The notes under the pieces were generated by a model that was not told where the DNA came from, did no database searches, and saw nothing but the letters and a program-made list of their open reading frames with translations. Below are positions 1-8,834 of a DNA stretch of 36,991 bases, piece by piece. How positions within the stretch are numbered: position 1 is the first letter of the stretch; the number at the start of each line of letters is the position of its first letter. Made by a program: the position numbers and the translations under genes. The stretch is from UMGS1002 sp050309735 (lineage in GTDB: Bacteria; Bacillota; Clostridia; Oscillospirales; CAG-272), in contig JBNRMS010000008.1 of assembly GCA_050309735.1 (NCBI GenBank), positions 1 to 36,991 on the forward strand, read 5' to 3'.

Positions 1-9
1 AAAATATGG

Positions 10-25
10 TATAATGGTATATAAT
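10..25 (+). promoter_or_regulatory. Probable dnaA promoter -10 elements
   Basis: Two TATAAT hexamers lie at 10-15 and 20-25, about 115-130 bases upstream of dnaA. Any -35 boxes would lie at or beyond the left edge of the window, so the promoter cannot be completed. No consensus DnaA box is visible between here and the dnaA start. Confidence 0.4.
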
Positions 26-138
26 ATTATGCAGCGGCAAGAGAGCCTGCTTGCAGAAATATATCATCTGAAATCATCCGGATTTAACTCGGATTTTATT
101 AATCTATTTTAGCCGCATCTGTCGGCATGGAGGTATAA

Positions 139-1545
139 ATGCCCTATACTCAAGACCTGCGCGATGCATGGGCTAAGGTAATAGACAAATTCGGGGAAAC
201 GCTTCCCCGAAGCTCGGTTGAAAATATGTTCTATGACATTATTGTCGAGGACTTTGACGGAGAACGAGCAATTCTCTCGATACACTCCGAAACAAGACAC
301 CCATTGATTGTTAAAAAATACCTTGATAAAATCAGGCAGCTTCTGTCAGATTTTTTAGGTAGGCAAATATCTGTATCGCTTGTGTACAGCGGCCCGAGCC
401 GATTCTACATAGATCAGCTCAGAATCGAGAACCACCTGGGGGGGGGAGAGGCTCCGGCAGTTACCGTCAGCCCGCCCGACAGGAATGGGAGCGAAATCGA
501 AAAAGACCTGCCCGAGAGCTTTCCCTTTGTCACAAATTATGACTATACTTTTGATAATTTTATTGTCGGCGGTTCAAATAAATTCGCCCATGCCGCCTGT
601 GTGGCAGTTGCCTCCCGCCCGGCAACCGATTATAACCCGCTCTTTATTTACGGGCAGAGCGGTCTTGGTAAAACCCACCTACTCTACGCCATAACAAACG
701 AGCTCAAAAAGAAAAAGCCCGACACAAAAATTATTTATACAAAGGGAGAGGACTTTACAAATCAGCTAATCGAGAGCCTTAAAGATCACACCACCGAAAA
801 ATTCCGCGCAAAATTCCGCAATTGCGATGTGCTTCTTATCGACGATATTCAGTTTATCGCCGGAAAGGATTCGACACAGGAAGAATTTTTCCACACCTTC
901 AATGCCCTCTACGAGGAGCATAAACAGATAATTCTCACCTCCGACCGACCGCCCTCTGACATTAAAACACTCGAATATCGGCTTAAAACCCGCTTTGAGT
1001 GGGGACTTATCGCCGACATACAGCCGCCCGAGTTTGAACTTCGCCTGGCGATAACAAGAAAGAAGGCCGAGCAGGCCGGTGTGAGATTGCCCGACGATGT
1101 TACCGAATTTCTCGCCGAAAACCTTCGCACAAATATCCGGCAGGTTGAAGGCTCGATAAAGAAACTGCGCGCGCTGAGCTTTTTAACCGGAACAGAAATT
1201 TCAATGGAGATGGCGCGGGGCTGCGTCTCTGAGCTGCTGGGCGGAGCTGAACCGGTCAGTGTAACGGTAGACAAAATATTCGCGGCGGTCTTTAAAAAAT
1301 ACGGCATACCAAGAGAGGAGATTGTCGGAGCGAGGAGAACGAGGGAGGTTGCCTTCGCCCGCCATGTAACAGTTTACCTCATACGAAATATAACCGAGAT
1401 GTCACTTCCCAATATCGGCAAAATTTTGAGCAGAGACCACTCGACAATTCTTTCTTCTATAGAAAATATAGAGAAAAGACTGCGCTCGGACAATATTTTT
1501 AACGTTGAGATTGACCAACTGATAAAAGAGGTCAGTGGCCGCTGA
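139..1545 (+). CDS. dnaA: Chromosomal replication initiator DnaA
   Basis: DnaA is the AAA+ initiator that binds DnaA boxes, melts oriC and recruits the helicase. The 468-residue protein has the usual four parts: domain I (about 1-85), a short variable linker (about 86-125), the AAA+ domain and the C-terminal DNA-binding domain (about 370-468). Walker A GQSGLGKT is at 172-179, Walker B VLLIDDIQF at 231-239, a sensor I-like LTSDRPP at 266-272 and a candidate arginine finger at R285. The domain IV signature around SRDHSTI (431-437) is intact. The ATG at 139 is preceded by GGAGGT at 129-134. The linker is encoded through a run of nine G at 438-446 (see findings). oriC follows directly. Length and motifs are typical of Bacillota DnaA. 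Confidence 0.98.
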   Translation: MPYTQDLRDAWAKVIDKFGETLPRSSVENMFYDIIVEDFDGERAILSIHSETRHPLIVKKYLDKIRQLLSDFLGRQISVSLVYSGPSRFYIDQLRIENHLGGGEAPAVTVSPPDRNGSEIEKDLPESFPFVTNYDYTFDNFIVGGSNKFAHAACVAVASRPATDYNPLFIYGQSGLGKTHLLYAITNELKKKKPDTKIIYTKGEDFTNQLIESLKDHTTEKFRAKFRNCDVLLIDDIQFIAGKDSTQEEFFHTFNALYEEHKQIILTSDRPPSDIKTLEYRLKTRFEWGLIADIQPPEFELRLAITRKKAEQAGVRLPDDVTEFLAENLRTNIRQVEGSIKKLRALSFLTGTEISMEMARGCVSELLGGAEPVSVTVDKIFAAVFKKYGIPREEIVGARRTREVAFARHVTVYLIRNITEMSLPNIGKILSRDHSTILSSIENIEKRLRSDNIFNVEIDQLIKEVSGR

Positions 1546-2111
1546 GTTTTTCAGTCCTACTTATCAACAGTTATAGGCAGACTTTTCCACAGCCTTTTCC
1601 CGGCTCTTTTTTGAATGTGGATATTCTGTTTAAAAAGCCTGATTCAACTCCACAGGCAAAGAGCAATAGTCTTTTATGCAAAAGCACTTTTTATGTTGAC
1701 AACAGTTATCCACATCTCTGTGGATAACTATGGGGATAACTTAAAAAACCTACAGAAAAACACCTTTTGCACAGAAAAACAACAAAAATTGCCTGTTGAT
1801 AACTTTAATCTCCTTCAAACGCCCTTACAAAACAGATAAATTTTGCTTTTCCACAAACAAAGAACAGATACTCCCGGGCATTTCAACAGCTATCTGTCAC
1901 ACTCAACCTCCAAAAAAGGCTTATAAATAAAGGCTTTTATAACTTTCCACAGTTTCCACACCCCCTACGGCTGCTACTACTAAAATACTAAGCATTGCAT
2001 TCTATCGCGCGAGCTTTAAAAAATCCCGAAAAGGGCAAACAAGCAGCACGCCCTTGATTTTTATATAAACTGCAATATACACTCAAAATCCACCTAAACA
2101 AGGAGAAAAAG
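1546..2111. other. oriC: Chromosomal replication origin oriC (dnaA-dnaN intergenic region)
   Basis: This 566-base non-coding gap holds a dense DnaA-box cluster. There is a perfect inverted pair, TTATCCACA (1706-1714) and TGTGGATAA (1719-1727). TTWTNCACA matches lie at 1583-1591, 1765-1773 and 1847-1855. One-mismatch boxes lie at 1561-1569, 1616-1624, 1731-1739 and 1794-1802. A close pair near dnaN (1943-1960) abuts an unwinding-type element. The position between dnaA and dnaN is the standard oriC location in Bacillota. No gene is supported here; short open frames across the region are fortuitous. Confidence 0.93.
1943..1982 (+). promoter_or_regulatory. Putative DnaA-trio unwinding element
   Basis: Two abutting near-consensus boxes, CTTTCCACA (1943-1951) and GTTTCCACA (1952-1960), are followed by a GC-rich spacer (1961-1973). 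Three CTA trinucleotides then follow at 1974-1982. Read on the complementary strand these are 3'-GAT repeats, the order known for the basal unwinding system of Bacillus subtilis (box, GC spacer, DnaA-trios). The match is by eye; strand opening here is inference. Confidence 0.65.
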
Positions 2112-3275
2112 ATGAAAATAACCTTCAACCGAAAGCTCCTCTCCTCGGTCTTCCCCCCCCTGATGTCGGCCGTTTCAAATAAATCTACCCTTCCGGCCAT
2201 CGAGGGAGTGTTAATTGAGGCCGATGATGAATCGGTCGGGAGCGGCACCTGCCTTCTCACAACATACGACACCGATAAGGGCATCAAAATATCGGTAGAC
2301 GCAAAGATATATGCCCCCGGCAGATATATAATAAACGCCCAGAAATTCTCGCAGATAATCCGTGTGATGGAGGGTGAGGAACTTGAGCTGACTGTTGACG
2401 AGCGGCTCTCGGCAAAAATCACAAGCGGAAAGGCTCTGCATAGAACCACAGCGCTCGCCGGCGAGGATTTTCCGACAATACCCGAGGTTCCCAAGGACAG
2501 AGGCTTTGTTATCTCTCAGGCAGAGCTTAAAAAAATGCTGACTAAGGTGAGCCACGCAATGGGAGTGGACGATACAAGGCCGGTGCTCAACGGTTGTCAT
2601 TTCCGCGTTGAGGGAGAAACGCTGACACTTGTAACCTGCGACAGCATAAACCTTGCTAAAAATGTTGCAAGAACAGAAATACAGAATAAAAACAGCGACC
2701 TCTCGCCGATAAATTACTCATTCATAGTTCCGGTCAGGACGGTGAATGAGCTTGTAAGACTGCTCTCGGACGGGGAGGAAGAAGTGGCAGAAATATATAT
2801 GACCCGCAAAAATATAGTTTTCATAATTGGCGGGATAACCTTCTTCTCGCGCCTTATAGACGGAGAATATCTTGATTATGACCGCATAATCCCCAGAAAT
2901 CAAAAGATAAAGGTGCGCCTTGAGCGCACAGCCTTCCTCTCGGCCCTTGAGCGGGCGGCTATTGTCACAGAGGAGAAGATCGCGGGCAGCGTCCGTTCTC
3001 ATGTGCGCCTTGAATTTGTGGGAGATACCCTGCGGGTGCTGGCTAATTCGTCTGCCGGCAGCACATATGATGAACTTCCCATCGACCACGAGGGAGACGA
3101 TATAATAATTGCTTTCAACAACCGATTTCTTATTAACGCGGCGCGCGCCTGCTCGGGCGAGAGATTAAAGCTTTCTCTTTCAAGCGCGCTGACAAGTATG
3201 AATATAGAGCCTGAGGAAAATCCGGAAAACCGCGAGGAGTTGTTTATGCTCCTGCCTGTCAGAATGAAAGAATGA
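2112..3275 (+). CDS. dnaN: DNA polymerase III subunit beta (sliding clamp)
   Basis: The beta clamp is a ring-shaped dimer that holds DNA polymerase III on DNA and serves as a docking site for replication and repair proteins. The 387-residue protein starts with the family-typical MKITFNRKLL, has the GRYIINAQKF-type segment of domain 1 near residue 70, and ends with MLLPVRMKE, close to the canonical C-terminal MPVR. The length is slightly above the usual 366-380. The ATG is preceded by AGGAGA at 2101-2106. The stop codon overlaps the recF start by four bases (ATGA), implying translational coupling. A run of eight C lies at 2153-2160, early in the gene. Confidence 0.97.
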   Translation: MKITFNRKLLSSVFPPLMSAVSNKSTLPAIEGVLIEADDESVGSGTCLLTTYDTDKGIKISVDAKIYAPGRYIINAQKFSQIIRVMEGEELELTVDERLSAKITSGKALHRTTALAGEDFPTIPEVPKDRGFVISQAELKKMLTKVSHAMGVDDTRPVLNGCHFRVEGETLTLVTCDSINLAKNVARTEIQNKNSDLSPINYSFIVPVRTVNELVRLLSDGEEEVAEIYMTRKNIVFIIGGITFFSRLIDGEYLDYDRIIPRNQKIKVRLERTAFLSALERAAIVTEEKIAGSVRSHVRLEFVGDTLRVLANSSAGSTYDELPIDHEGDDIIIAFNNRFLINAARACSGERLKLSLSSALTSMNIEPEENPENREELFMLLPVRMKE

Positions 3276-4378
3276 TTTGCGAGCGAATAGAGATTGAGGG
3301 TTTTCGTAATATCGATCATGCCGAGCTTTCCTTTTCGGAAGGGGTGAATATTCTCTCGGGTGACAACGGAGAGGGAAAAACCAATCTTATCGAGGCAATA
3401 GGCCTTGTTTCGATAGGAAAGTCTTTCCGGGGGGCCGACGAGCGAGAGATGATAAAATTCGGCGCGCCCGGAGCCGCAGTAACAGTTTACTTCCGCGACT
3501 CGATAAGAAGCCAGAGCATTTCTTTTCGGATGTCGCGGGAGAGGCCGCGGCAGGTTGAGCACAACCGAGTTAGAATACGCCGGATGTCTGACATGGTCGG
3601 GACCCTCCCGACCGTGATTTTCTGCCCGGAGCATCTCTCGATAATCAAGGCGGGGCCGGCGGCGCGGAGAAATTATCTTGATGTTGCCATCTCGCAGCTT
3701 CGCCCGGTTTATATAGCCTCGCTCTCGCGCTATAACCAGATACTCAGGCAGCGAAACAAGCTTCTGCGGGATGCTCTTTGCGATCGGAAAACATTTGAAG
3801 AAACGGTTGACTTCTGGTCTGAGCAGCTTGCCGCCGAGGCGGCGGTTATCTCAAGCTTCAGAGCAAGCTATCTCAACCGTGCAGCAGAGCATGTGTCCGA
3901 GTTTTTTCGCGAGATGACGGGGGGAGTCGAGACGCCCGAAATAAAATATGCCGGCTCATCAAAAGACCCCGAGGATTTCTACCGGGATCGCCTCGCCACA
4001 AAAAAAAGATATATGGAGCTGCTGGGTAGCTCCCACGAGCGCGAAATTTCGGCAGGGACAACCCTGTGGGGAATTCACAAGGACGATATAGAGGTAACGC
4101 TCAACGGTCATGCAGCGCGGATTTATGGCTCTCAGGGGCAGCAGCGCTCGCTCGCCGTTGCGCTTAAGCTGACCGAGGGCGAGATATGTCGCGAGGAAAG
4201 GGGAGAATATCCGGTTTTCCTTCTTGACGATGTCCTCTCGGAACTCGATTCAGGCCGGCGCGCTTATCTTACAAGTGAGATAAAAGACCGGCAGGTGATA
4301 ATGACAACCTGCGAGCATATATCGGGAACAGACGGGGTTATACGGGTGAAAAAGGGAAGCTACACGAGAGATATTTAA
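3272..4378 (+). CDS. recF: DNA replication and repair protein RecF
   Basis: RecF is an SMC-like ATPase that helps load RecA at single-strand gaps during recombinational repair. The 368-residue protein has Walker A GDNGEGKTN at 30-38, a GIHKDD block at 267-272 corresponding to the family GPHRDD, the ABC signature YGSQGQQRSLA at 285-295 and Walker B VFLLDDVLSELD at 315-326. The start ATG lies inside the end of dnaN (4-base ATGA overlap), so the two genes are almost certainly co-transcribed and coupled. The length matches the family. Confidence 0.96.
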   Translation: MICERIEIEGFRNIDHAELSFSEGVNILSGDNGEGKTNLIEAIGLVSIGKSFRGADEREMIKFGAPGAAVTVYFRDSIRSQSISFRMSRERPRQVEHNRVRIRRMSDMVGTLPTVIFCPEHLSIIKAGPAARRNYLDVAISQLRPVYIASLSRYNQILRQRNKLLRDALCDRKTFEETVDFWSEQLAAEAAVISSFRASYLNRAAEHVSEFFREMTGGVETPEIKYAGSSKDPEDFYRDRLATKKRYMELLGSSHEREISAGTTLWGIHKDDIEVTLNGHAARIYGSQGQQRSLAVALKLTEGEICREERGEYPVFLLDDVLSELDSGRRAYLTSEIKDRQVIMTTCEHISGTDGVIRVKKGSYTRDI

Positions 4379-4404
4379 GGATATGAGAAAGGGATAGCTA
4401 AAAA

Positions 4405-4671
4405 ATGTACCTGCATGTAGGCAACAATAAAACTATCAGAAAAAATCATATAATCGCAATACTTGATACCGACAATGCCACCCGCTCGGTGCTTACCCGG
4501 AAGTTTCTCTCGGATGCTGAGCGGCGCGGGAATCTCTTTGCGGCCGCCGAGGAGATACCCAAATCATTTATTATATATAAGACAAAAACCGGCTTTGCGG
4601 TTTGCTTCTCGCCCTTGTCTGTGGCGGCGCTTGAAGGGAGAATGTATTTTAAGAAAACAGGTTTTCTTTAA
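4405..4671 (+). CDS. remB: RemB-like DUF370 regulator
   Basis: This 88-residue protein belongs to the DUF370 family (B. subtilis RemB/YaaB), small DNA-binding-type proteins linked to biofilm-matrix regulation. The start MYLHVGNN followed by IIAILD (residues 17-22) is characteristic. The position between recF and gyrB is the conserved place for remB in Bacillota, which strongly supports the call. It starts 26 bases after recF with a modest purine-rich ribosome site and probably belongs to the same operon. What it controls in this organism cannot be read from the sequence. Confidence 0.9.
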   Translation: MYLHVGNNKTIRKNHIIAILDTDNATRSVLTRKFLSDAERRGNLFAAAEEIPKSFIIYKTKTGFAVCFSPLSVAALEGRMYFKKTGFL

Positions 4672-4725
4672 TGCTTTAATACATGGGGGTTTACACCTGT
4701 GGGCGCGGCACAAAGCCTTGAACGA

Positions 4726-4810
4726 TATAATATACACATTGGCAAGTTTCAAAGAAACTTGAGCTGTCGCAAAAGCGAGTGAGCGCATGGGAAAATTCAC
4801 TTGCGACTAA
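4726..4810 (+). repeat. Dispersed structured repeat, family A, copy 1
   Basis: A TATAAT at 4726-4731 is followed by ACATTGGCAAGTTTC and a perfect 8-bp hairpin (4743-4750 with 4754-4761, loop AAA), then GTCGCAA, GCGCATGGG and TTGCGACTAA. Related copies lie at 11679-11745 (plus) and 14963-15037 (minus). It fills most of the remB-gyrB gap, between a sequence reading TTTACACCTGTGGG (4691-4703) and the gyrB ribosome site. Confidence 0.75.
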
Positions 4811-4844
4811 GTAATGACGAAAATACAAAAGGAACGGTCAGTTA

Positions 4845-6854
4845 ATGGAAATCAACGATAAATTAGATAAAATATTGCCCGGCGAGGCCGATGACGAGAA
4901 AACAAATCACGTCCAAAAGGAGGCAAAAATCGAAGAAGGCGCTTATGACGAGAGCCAGATTCAGGTTCTTGAAGGACTTGACGCGGTGAGAAAACGCCCG
5001 GGAATGTATATAGGTACCACCTCCTTGCGCGGACTGCACCATCTGGTATATGAAATAGTCGACAATTCGATAGACGAAGCGCTCGCCGGATTTTGCTCAA
5101 AAATAAAAATAACACTCAATCCCGACAACAGCGTCAAAATAGAAGATGACGGACGGGGGATTCCCGCCGCCATACACCCCACACAGGGCATTCCCACACC
5201 TGAGGTTGTATACACAAAGCTTCACGCCGGAGGAAAATTCGGAGGCAGCGGCTATAAGATAGCCGGCGGACTGCATGGTGTTGGCGCCTCAGTGGTTAAC
5301 GCACTCTCGGAATGGCTTGAGCTTGAGGACGTTTTCGAAGGAGAGCTATACACTATCAGATTCGAGCGCGGCAGGGTTGTTCGCCCCTTCAGAAGCGAGG
5401 GTAAATCAACCGGGCGACAGCACGGGGTTACAGTTACCTTCAAGCCCGACCCGACAGTATTTGAGGAGGTCGTTTTTGACAGCGAGGTTATTATAAAACG
5501 CATGCGCGAACAGGCCTTTCTCAATGCAGGGATAAGGCTGATTATTGTCGACGCGCGGGGAGAGGAAACAGTTAAAACAGAGCTGTTCTACGAGGGCGGA
5601 ATCTGCAGCTTTGTCTCCTATCTCAACAGCCAGCGCCATTGCGAGCCGGTGCATAAAGATGTTATCTATATGCGAGGCGAGAAAGACGGCAGCCTTGCCG
5701 AGGTTGCCCTGCAATACAACACAAGCTACAACGAAACTATTCTCACCTTCGCAAATAATATGAATACAATTGAGGGCGGCACGCATGAGACCGGCTTTAA
5801 GTCGGCACTCACAAAGGTGCTGAACGACTATGCCCACAAAACCGGAATCCTCAAGGAAAGCGACAAAAATCTCTCGGGCGAGGATGTTCGCGAGGGGATA
5901 ATCGCGATTGTCAGCGTCAAGCTTGAGAATGCCCAGTTTGAAAGCCAGACAAAGGCAAAGCTTGGAAACTCCGAGATACGAACGCTTGTCGAGAGCACAG
6001 TGGGAACAAAGCTTGCCGAATATTTTGAAGAAAATCCGGCAAGCGCGCGGGCGATAATAGATAAAGCGCTTGCCGCCTCCCGCGCAAGAGAGGCCGCCCG
6101 CCGCGCCCGCGAGATGACTCGGCGCAAGGGACTGCTTGAGGGTATGCCCCTGCCCGGAAAGCTTGCCGATTGTCAGGAAAAGCGGGTTGAGCTCACAGAG
6201 CTGTATCTTGTCGAGGGAGACTCGGCCGGAGGCTCGGCCAAAACCGGGCGAAACTCGAAATTCCAAGCAATCCTGCCGCTGCGCGGCAAGGTACTCAATG
6301 TTGAGAAAAGCCGGCTTGATAAGGTTTATTCAAATCAGTCGCTCATCCCGATTATTCAGGCGCTCGGCTGCGGAATCGGCGAGGATTTTGATATTAAAAA
6401 GCTGCGCTACGGCAAGCTGATTATTATGGCCGACGCCGACGTTGACGGTTCTCATATCCGGATACTGCTCCTTACCTTCTTCTTCCGACACATGAGAAAG
6501 CTTGTTGAAGAAGGGCATATATATCTTGCCCAGCCCCCGCTCTACAGGGTTTATAAACGCAGCGGAAAAGGCAAGGAATACTACGCCTTCTCCGACGCCG
6601 AGCGCGATAAATATATAGCCGAGCTTGGCGTCACCGGCGTTGAGGCCGACCGCTATAAGGGTCTTGGAGAAATGGACGCTGAACAGCTCTGGGAAACGAC
6701 AATGAATCCCGAAACGCGCACACTTCTGCGCGTCACACTTGAGGATGCTGTCGCCTGCGATGAAATGTTCTCAACCCTGATGGGAGATAAGGTCGAACCT
6801 CGCCGCGAATTCATAGAGAGAAATGCAAAATTCGTGGAGAACCTGGATGTATAA
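4845..6854 (+). CDS. gyrB: DNA gyrase subunit B
   Basis: GyrB is the ATPase and part of the DNA-binding core of gyrase, which introduces negative supercoils. The 669-residue protein has GHKL ATP-binding motifs EIVDNSIDEA (70-79), DDGRGIP (101-107) and GGLHGVGAS (141-149). The Toprim motifs LVEGDSAGGSAKTGR (455-469) and MADADVDGSH are present, and the C-terminal tail ends in FVENLDV. There is a charged N-terminal extension of about 35 residues ahead of the conserved ESQIQVLEGL. The ATG is preceded by AAAAGGAA at 4827-4834. gyrA lies 2 kb downstream, separated by two unrelated genes. Confidence 0.97.
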   Translation: MEINDKLDKILPGEADDEKTNHVQKEAKIEEGAYDESQIQVLEGLDAVRKRPGMYIGTTSLRGLHHLVYEIVDNSIDEALAGFCSKIKITLNPDNSVKIEDDGRGIPAAIHPTQGIPTPEVVYTKLHAGGKFGGSGYKIAGGLHGVGASVVNALSEWLELEDVFEGELYTIRFERGRVVRPFRSEGKSTGRQHGVTVTFKPDPTVFEEVVFDSEVIIKRMREQAFLNAGIRLIIVDARGEETVKTELFYEGGICSFVSYLNSQRHCEPVHKDVIYMRGEKDGSLAEVALQYNTSYNETILTFANNMNTIEGGTHETGFKSALTKVLNDYAHKTGILKESDKNLSGEDVREGIIAIVSVKLENAQFESQTKAKLGNSEIRTLVESTVGTKLAEYFEENPASARAIIDKALAASRAREAARRAREMTRRKGLLEGMPLPGKLADCQEKRVELTELYLVEGDSAGGSAKTGRNSKFQAILPLRGKVLNVEKSRLDKVYSNQSLIPIIQALGCGIGEDFDIKKLRYGKLIIMADADVDGSHIRILLLTFFFRHMRKLVEEGHIYLAQPPLYRVYKRSGKGKEYYAFSDAERDKYIAELGVTGVEADRYKGLGEMDAEQLWETTMNPETRTLLRVTLEDAVACDEMFSTLMGDKVEPRREFIERNAKFVENLDV

Positions 6855-6969
6855 TCGGTCGGCGAGGCAGGGCGATATATAAAATTAGCTATATAAATAT
6901 AAATAGTTAGCAATAGTTAATTGAGAATAACTATGAGAATAACTAATTGAGGAAAGGAAAATACCGCAC

Positions 6970-7800
6970 TTGAAAAAAATAATTTTTGCCACCTTGCTCC
7001 TCCCCATTCTAACCCTTCTCTCCTGCTCCTCCCCTCCCGAACTTGAAGAAATATACGACAGCGCGGTTAATCTGATTGAGGCTTCGCATGAAATAAACGA
7101 GATTTTCTTTGGGAAAGGTCTGCCCACCTATCCGCGCATCGTCGCTCTCACCGATCAGACCCTATCCTATTCCGAGGAATATGACACCTATTATCTGGTT
7201 TTTGAGGATGAGCGCGAGGGCGAACTTGTTATGTATTTTGACAAGGCTTCGGGCAGCTACAAATTCGCGCGCATTGTCAAGGCCGCCGACCTTACGGGAA
7301 ACGAGGGCGAGCCGATATTTATAGACCAAGCTTCGGGCAGCTATCTTTTCGCTATAGATTACACAGAGGAGAAGCCCGAATATGTCTATGATGAGGACGA
7401 TATTGAGGGCTATAATGTGGTGAGAATCGATGCGAAATATCTCTCGATTGAGGAGATTAAAAACGCTGCAGAACAGGTCTATTCGGCCGATTATCTCAGA
7501 GGTGTTTATCAGGCCGCATTTGACGGGCTTTCCTCGGGCGCGCTGACAAGCGGCGGTGTGGTCGGCGCGAGATTTTTTGAGCAGGGCTATCTCTTGCGTC
7601 AGGCCGAAAATATAAAACCCCTTATTACAGAGAAGCGCATATATGATTATTCAACAATGAAAATTGTTCGTCCGTCGAGCGCAAAATATGTCAATATTTC
7701 TATTGATTCGCACCTTGAGGGTAGCGACGAGATTACTAACATCCGCCTGTCTCTGACGCTGGCAAATGGGAGATGGTATCTTGATACACCAACTTATTAA
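6970..7800 (+). CDS. Putative lipoprotein of unknown function
   Basis: This 276-residue protein is predicted to be secreted and lipid-anchored. A TTG start (6970) precedes a charged MKK, a hydrophobic stretch and the lipobox LLSC with the acceptor Cys at residue 19. GGAAAGGA at 6951-6958 is the likely ribosome site. The mature part is acidic and has two related segments, FDKASGSYKFARI and IDQASGSYLFAID, suggesting a duplicated beta unit. A helical stretch near IEEIKNAAEQVYSADYL follows. I recognise no named family. It sits between gyrB and pfkB in the same direction; the 115-base gap upstream is AT-rich with short inverted TAGTTA/TAACTA repeats and may hold its own promoter. Confidence 0.85.
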   Translation: MKKIIFATLLLPILTLLSCSSPPELEEIYDSAVNLIEASHEINEIFFGKGLPTYPRIVALTDQTLSYSEEYDTYYLVFEDEREGELVMYFDKASGSYKFARIVKAADLTGNEGEPIFIDQASGSYLFAIDYTEEKPEYVYDEDDIEGYNVVRIDAKYLSIEEIKNAAEQVYSADYLRGVYQAAFDGLSSGALTSGGVVGARFFEQGYLLRQAENIKPLITEKRIYDYSTMKIVRPSSAKYVNISIDSHLEGSDEITNIRLSLTLANGRWYLDTPTY

Positions 7801-7859
7801 GGCATGATATAAGCGGCATGAGTTCTGGCTTGCCCGAAGAATAAAGGTTTCAATGAATA

Positions 7860-8819
7860 ATGAATAAAAATTTAAAAATTGCAGTCCTCGCCCTCAATCC
7901 CGGCGTTGACCGCATAATGTATTTCGACTCCCCGCCCCGTATCGGAACGCTCAACCGCTCAAGCCGCACCGTTGTGAGCCAGGGGAGCAAGGGCGCCAAT
8001 GTGGCGATAATGCTCAAAACGCTTGGCGCAGACCCCGAGTATTTCACCTTCACCGGCGGCACGCTCTCCGACCTCTCGGAAGACTTCATAAACCGGCACG
8101 GCGTCCGCGCACACTTTGCTCCGAGCCAAGCCGGAGTTCGGATAAACACGAAAATCATCGGCCCCGACAAGTCTTCAACAGAGTTTAACGAGCCGGGCGG
8201 CCCATTCAGCCGGGAAGAACTGCGGGGGCTTCTTGACCCGCTTTTAGCGGGGCGATACGATATAATAATAGCAACCGGAAGTATTCCACAGGGTGTGGAA
8301 AAGAGTGTGTATAACTTTATAATAAAAAACTACAGAGAAAAGGGCGCGCTTACAATTCTTGACTGTGACGGCGAGGCGATGAGATATGGTCTTGATGCCC
8401 GCCCGGCGCTGATAAAACCAAATCGGCGCGAGCTTGCCGGAATCCTCGGCCTTTCTGAGAGCGAACTTTCGGATATTGAGTCGGTAATCGAAGGTTGCCG
8501 GGAGGTTCGGCGCCGGTACGGCTGCGAGATTATCTGCACGCTTGATGAGAGCGGCTCGGTTTTCTCGGGCGAGGGCGGCGAGTTTTTAGTGTCGGCTGCG
8601 CGGGTGGAGCTTCGCGGCTTTTCGGGCGCGGGCGACACATACCTTGCAACCTACCTCTTCGCGCGTTATGTCGCCGGGCAGAGTGTTGCCGAGGCGCTTG
8701 CCTATGCCTCGGCTGCCGCCTCGGCAAAGGTGGCGCTTGAGGGAACGCGCCTGCCGGACTTGCGGCAGATAGATGAAATATTTAAATCAGGCATAGATGT
8801 CAAGAAGATATTATATTGA
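7860..8819 (+). CDS. PfkB-family hexose kinase (1-phosphofructokinase / tagatose-6-phosphate kinase type)
   Basis: The protein is likely to phosphorylate a sugar phosphate such as fructose 1-phosphate or tagatose 6-phosphate. The 319-residue sequence has an N-terminal substrate region (NPGVDRIMYF, 13-22), the SQGSKGANVA segment at 40-49 (family GGKGxNVA), TGSIPQGV at 139-146, KPNRREL at 186-192 and the catalytic SGAGDT motif at 255-260 with D259 as the predicted base. The start at 7860 fits the domain boundary, with a weak AAAGGT at 7843-7848. No PTS transporter is nearby, so the substrate is unknown. The DeoR regulator and mtlD farther right suggest, weakly, a shared sugar-phosphate theme. 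Confidence 0.88.
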   Translation: MNKNLKIAVLALNPGVDRIMYFDSPPRIGTLNRSSRTVVSQGSKGANVAIMLKTLGADPEYFTFTGGTLSDLSEDFINRHGVRAHFAPSQAGVRINTKIIGPDKSSTEFNEPGGPFSREELRGLLDPLLAGRYDIIIATGSIPQGVEKSVYNFIIKNYREKGALTILDCDGEAMRYGLDARPALIKPNRRELAGILGLSESELSDIESVIEGCREVRRRYGCEIICTLDESGSVFSGEGGEFLVSAARVELRGFSGAGDTYLATYLFARYVAGQSVAEALAYASAAASAKVALEGTRLPDLRQIDEIFKSGIDVKKILY

Positions 8820-8834
8820 AAGGCAGTATAGAAA

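Noticed and set aside
1615..1839. Small open frame inside the origin region
   Set aside because: It spans several DnaA boxes, has no ribosome site and is AT-rich low-complexity translation.
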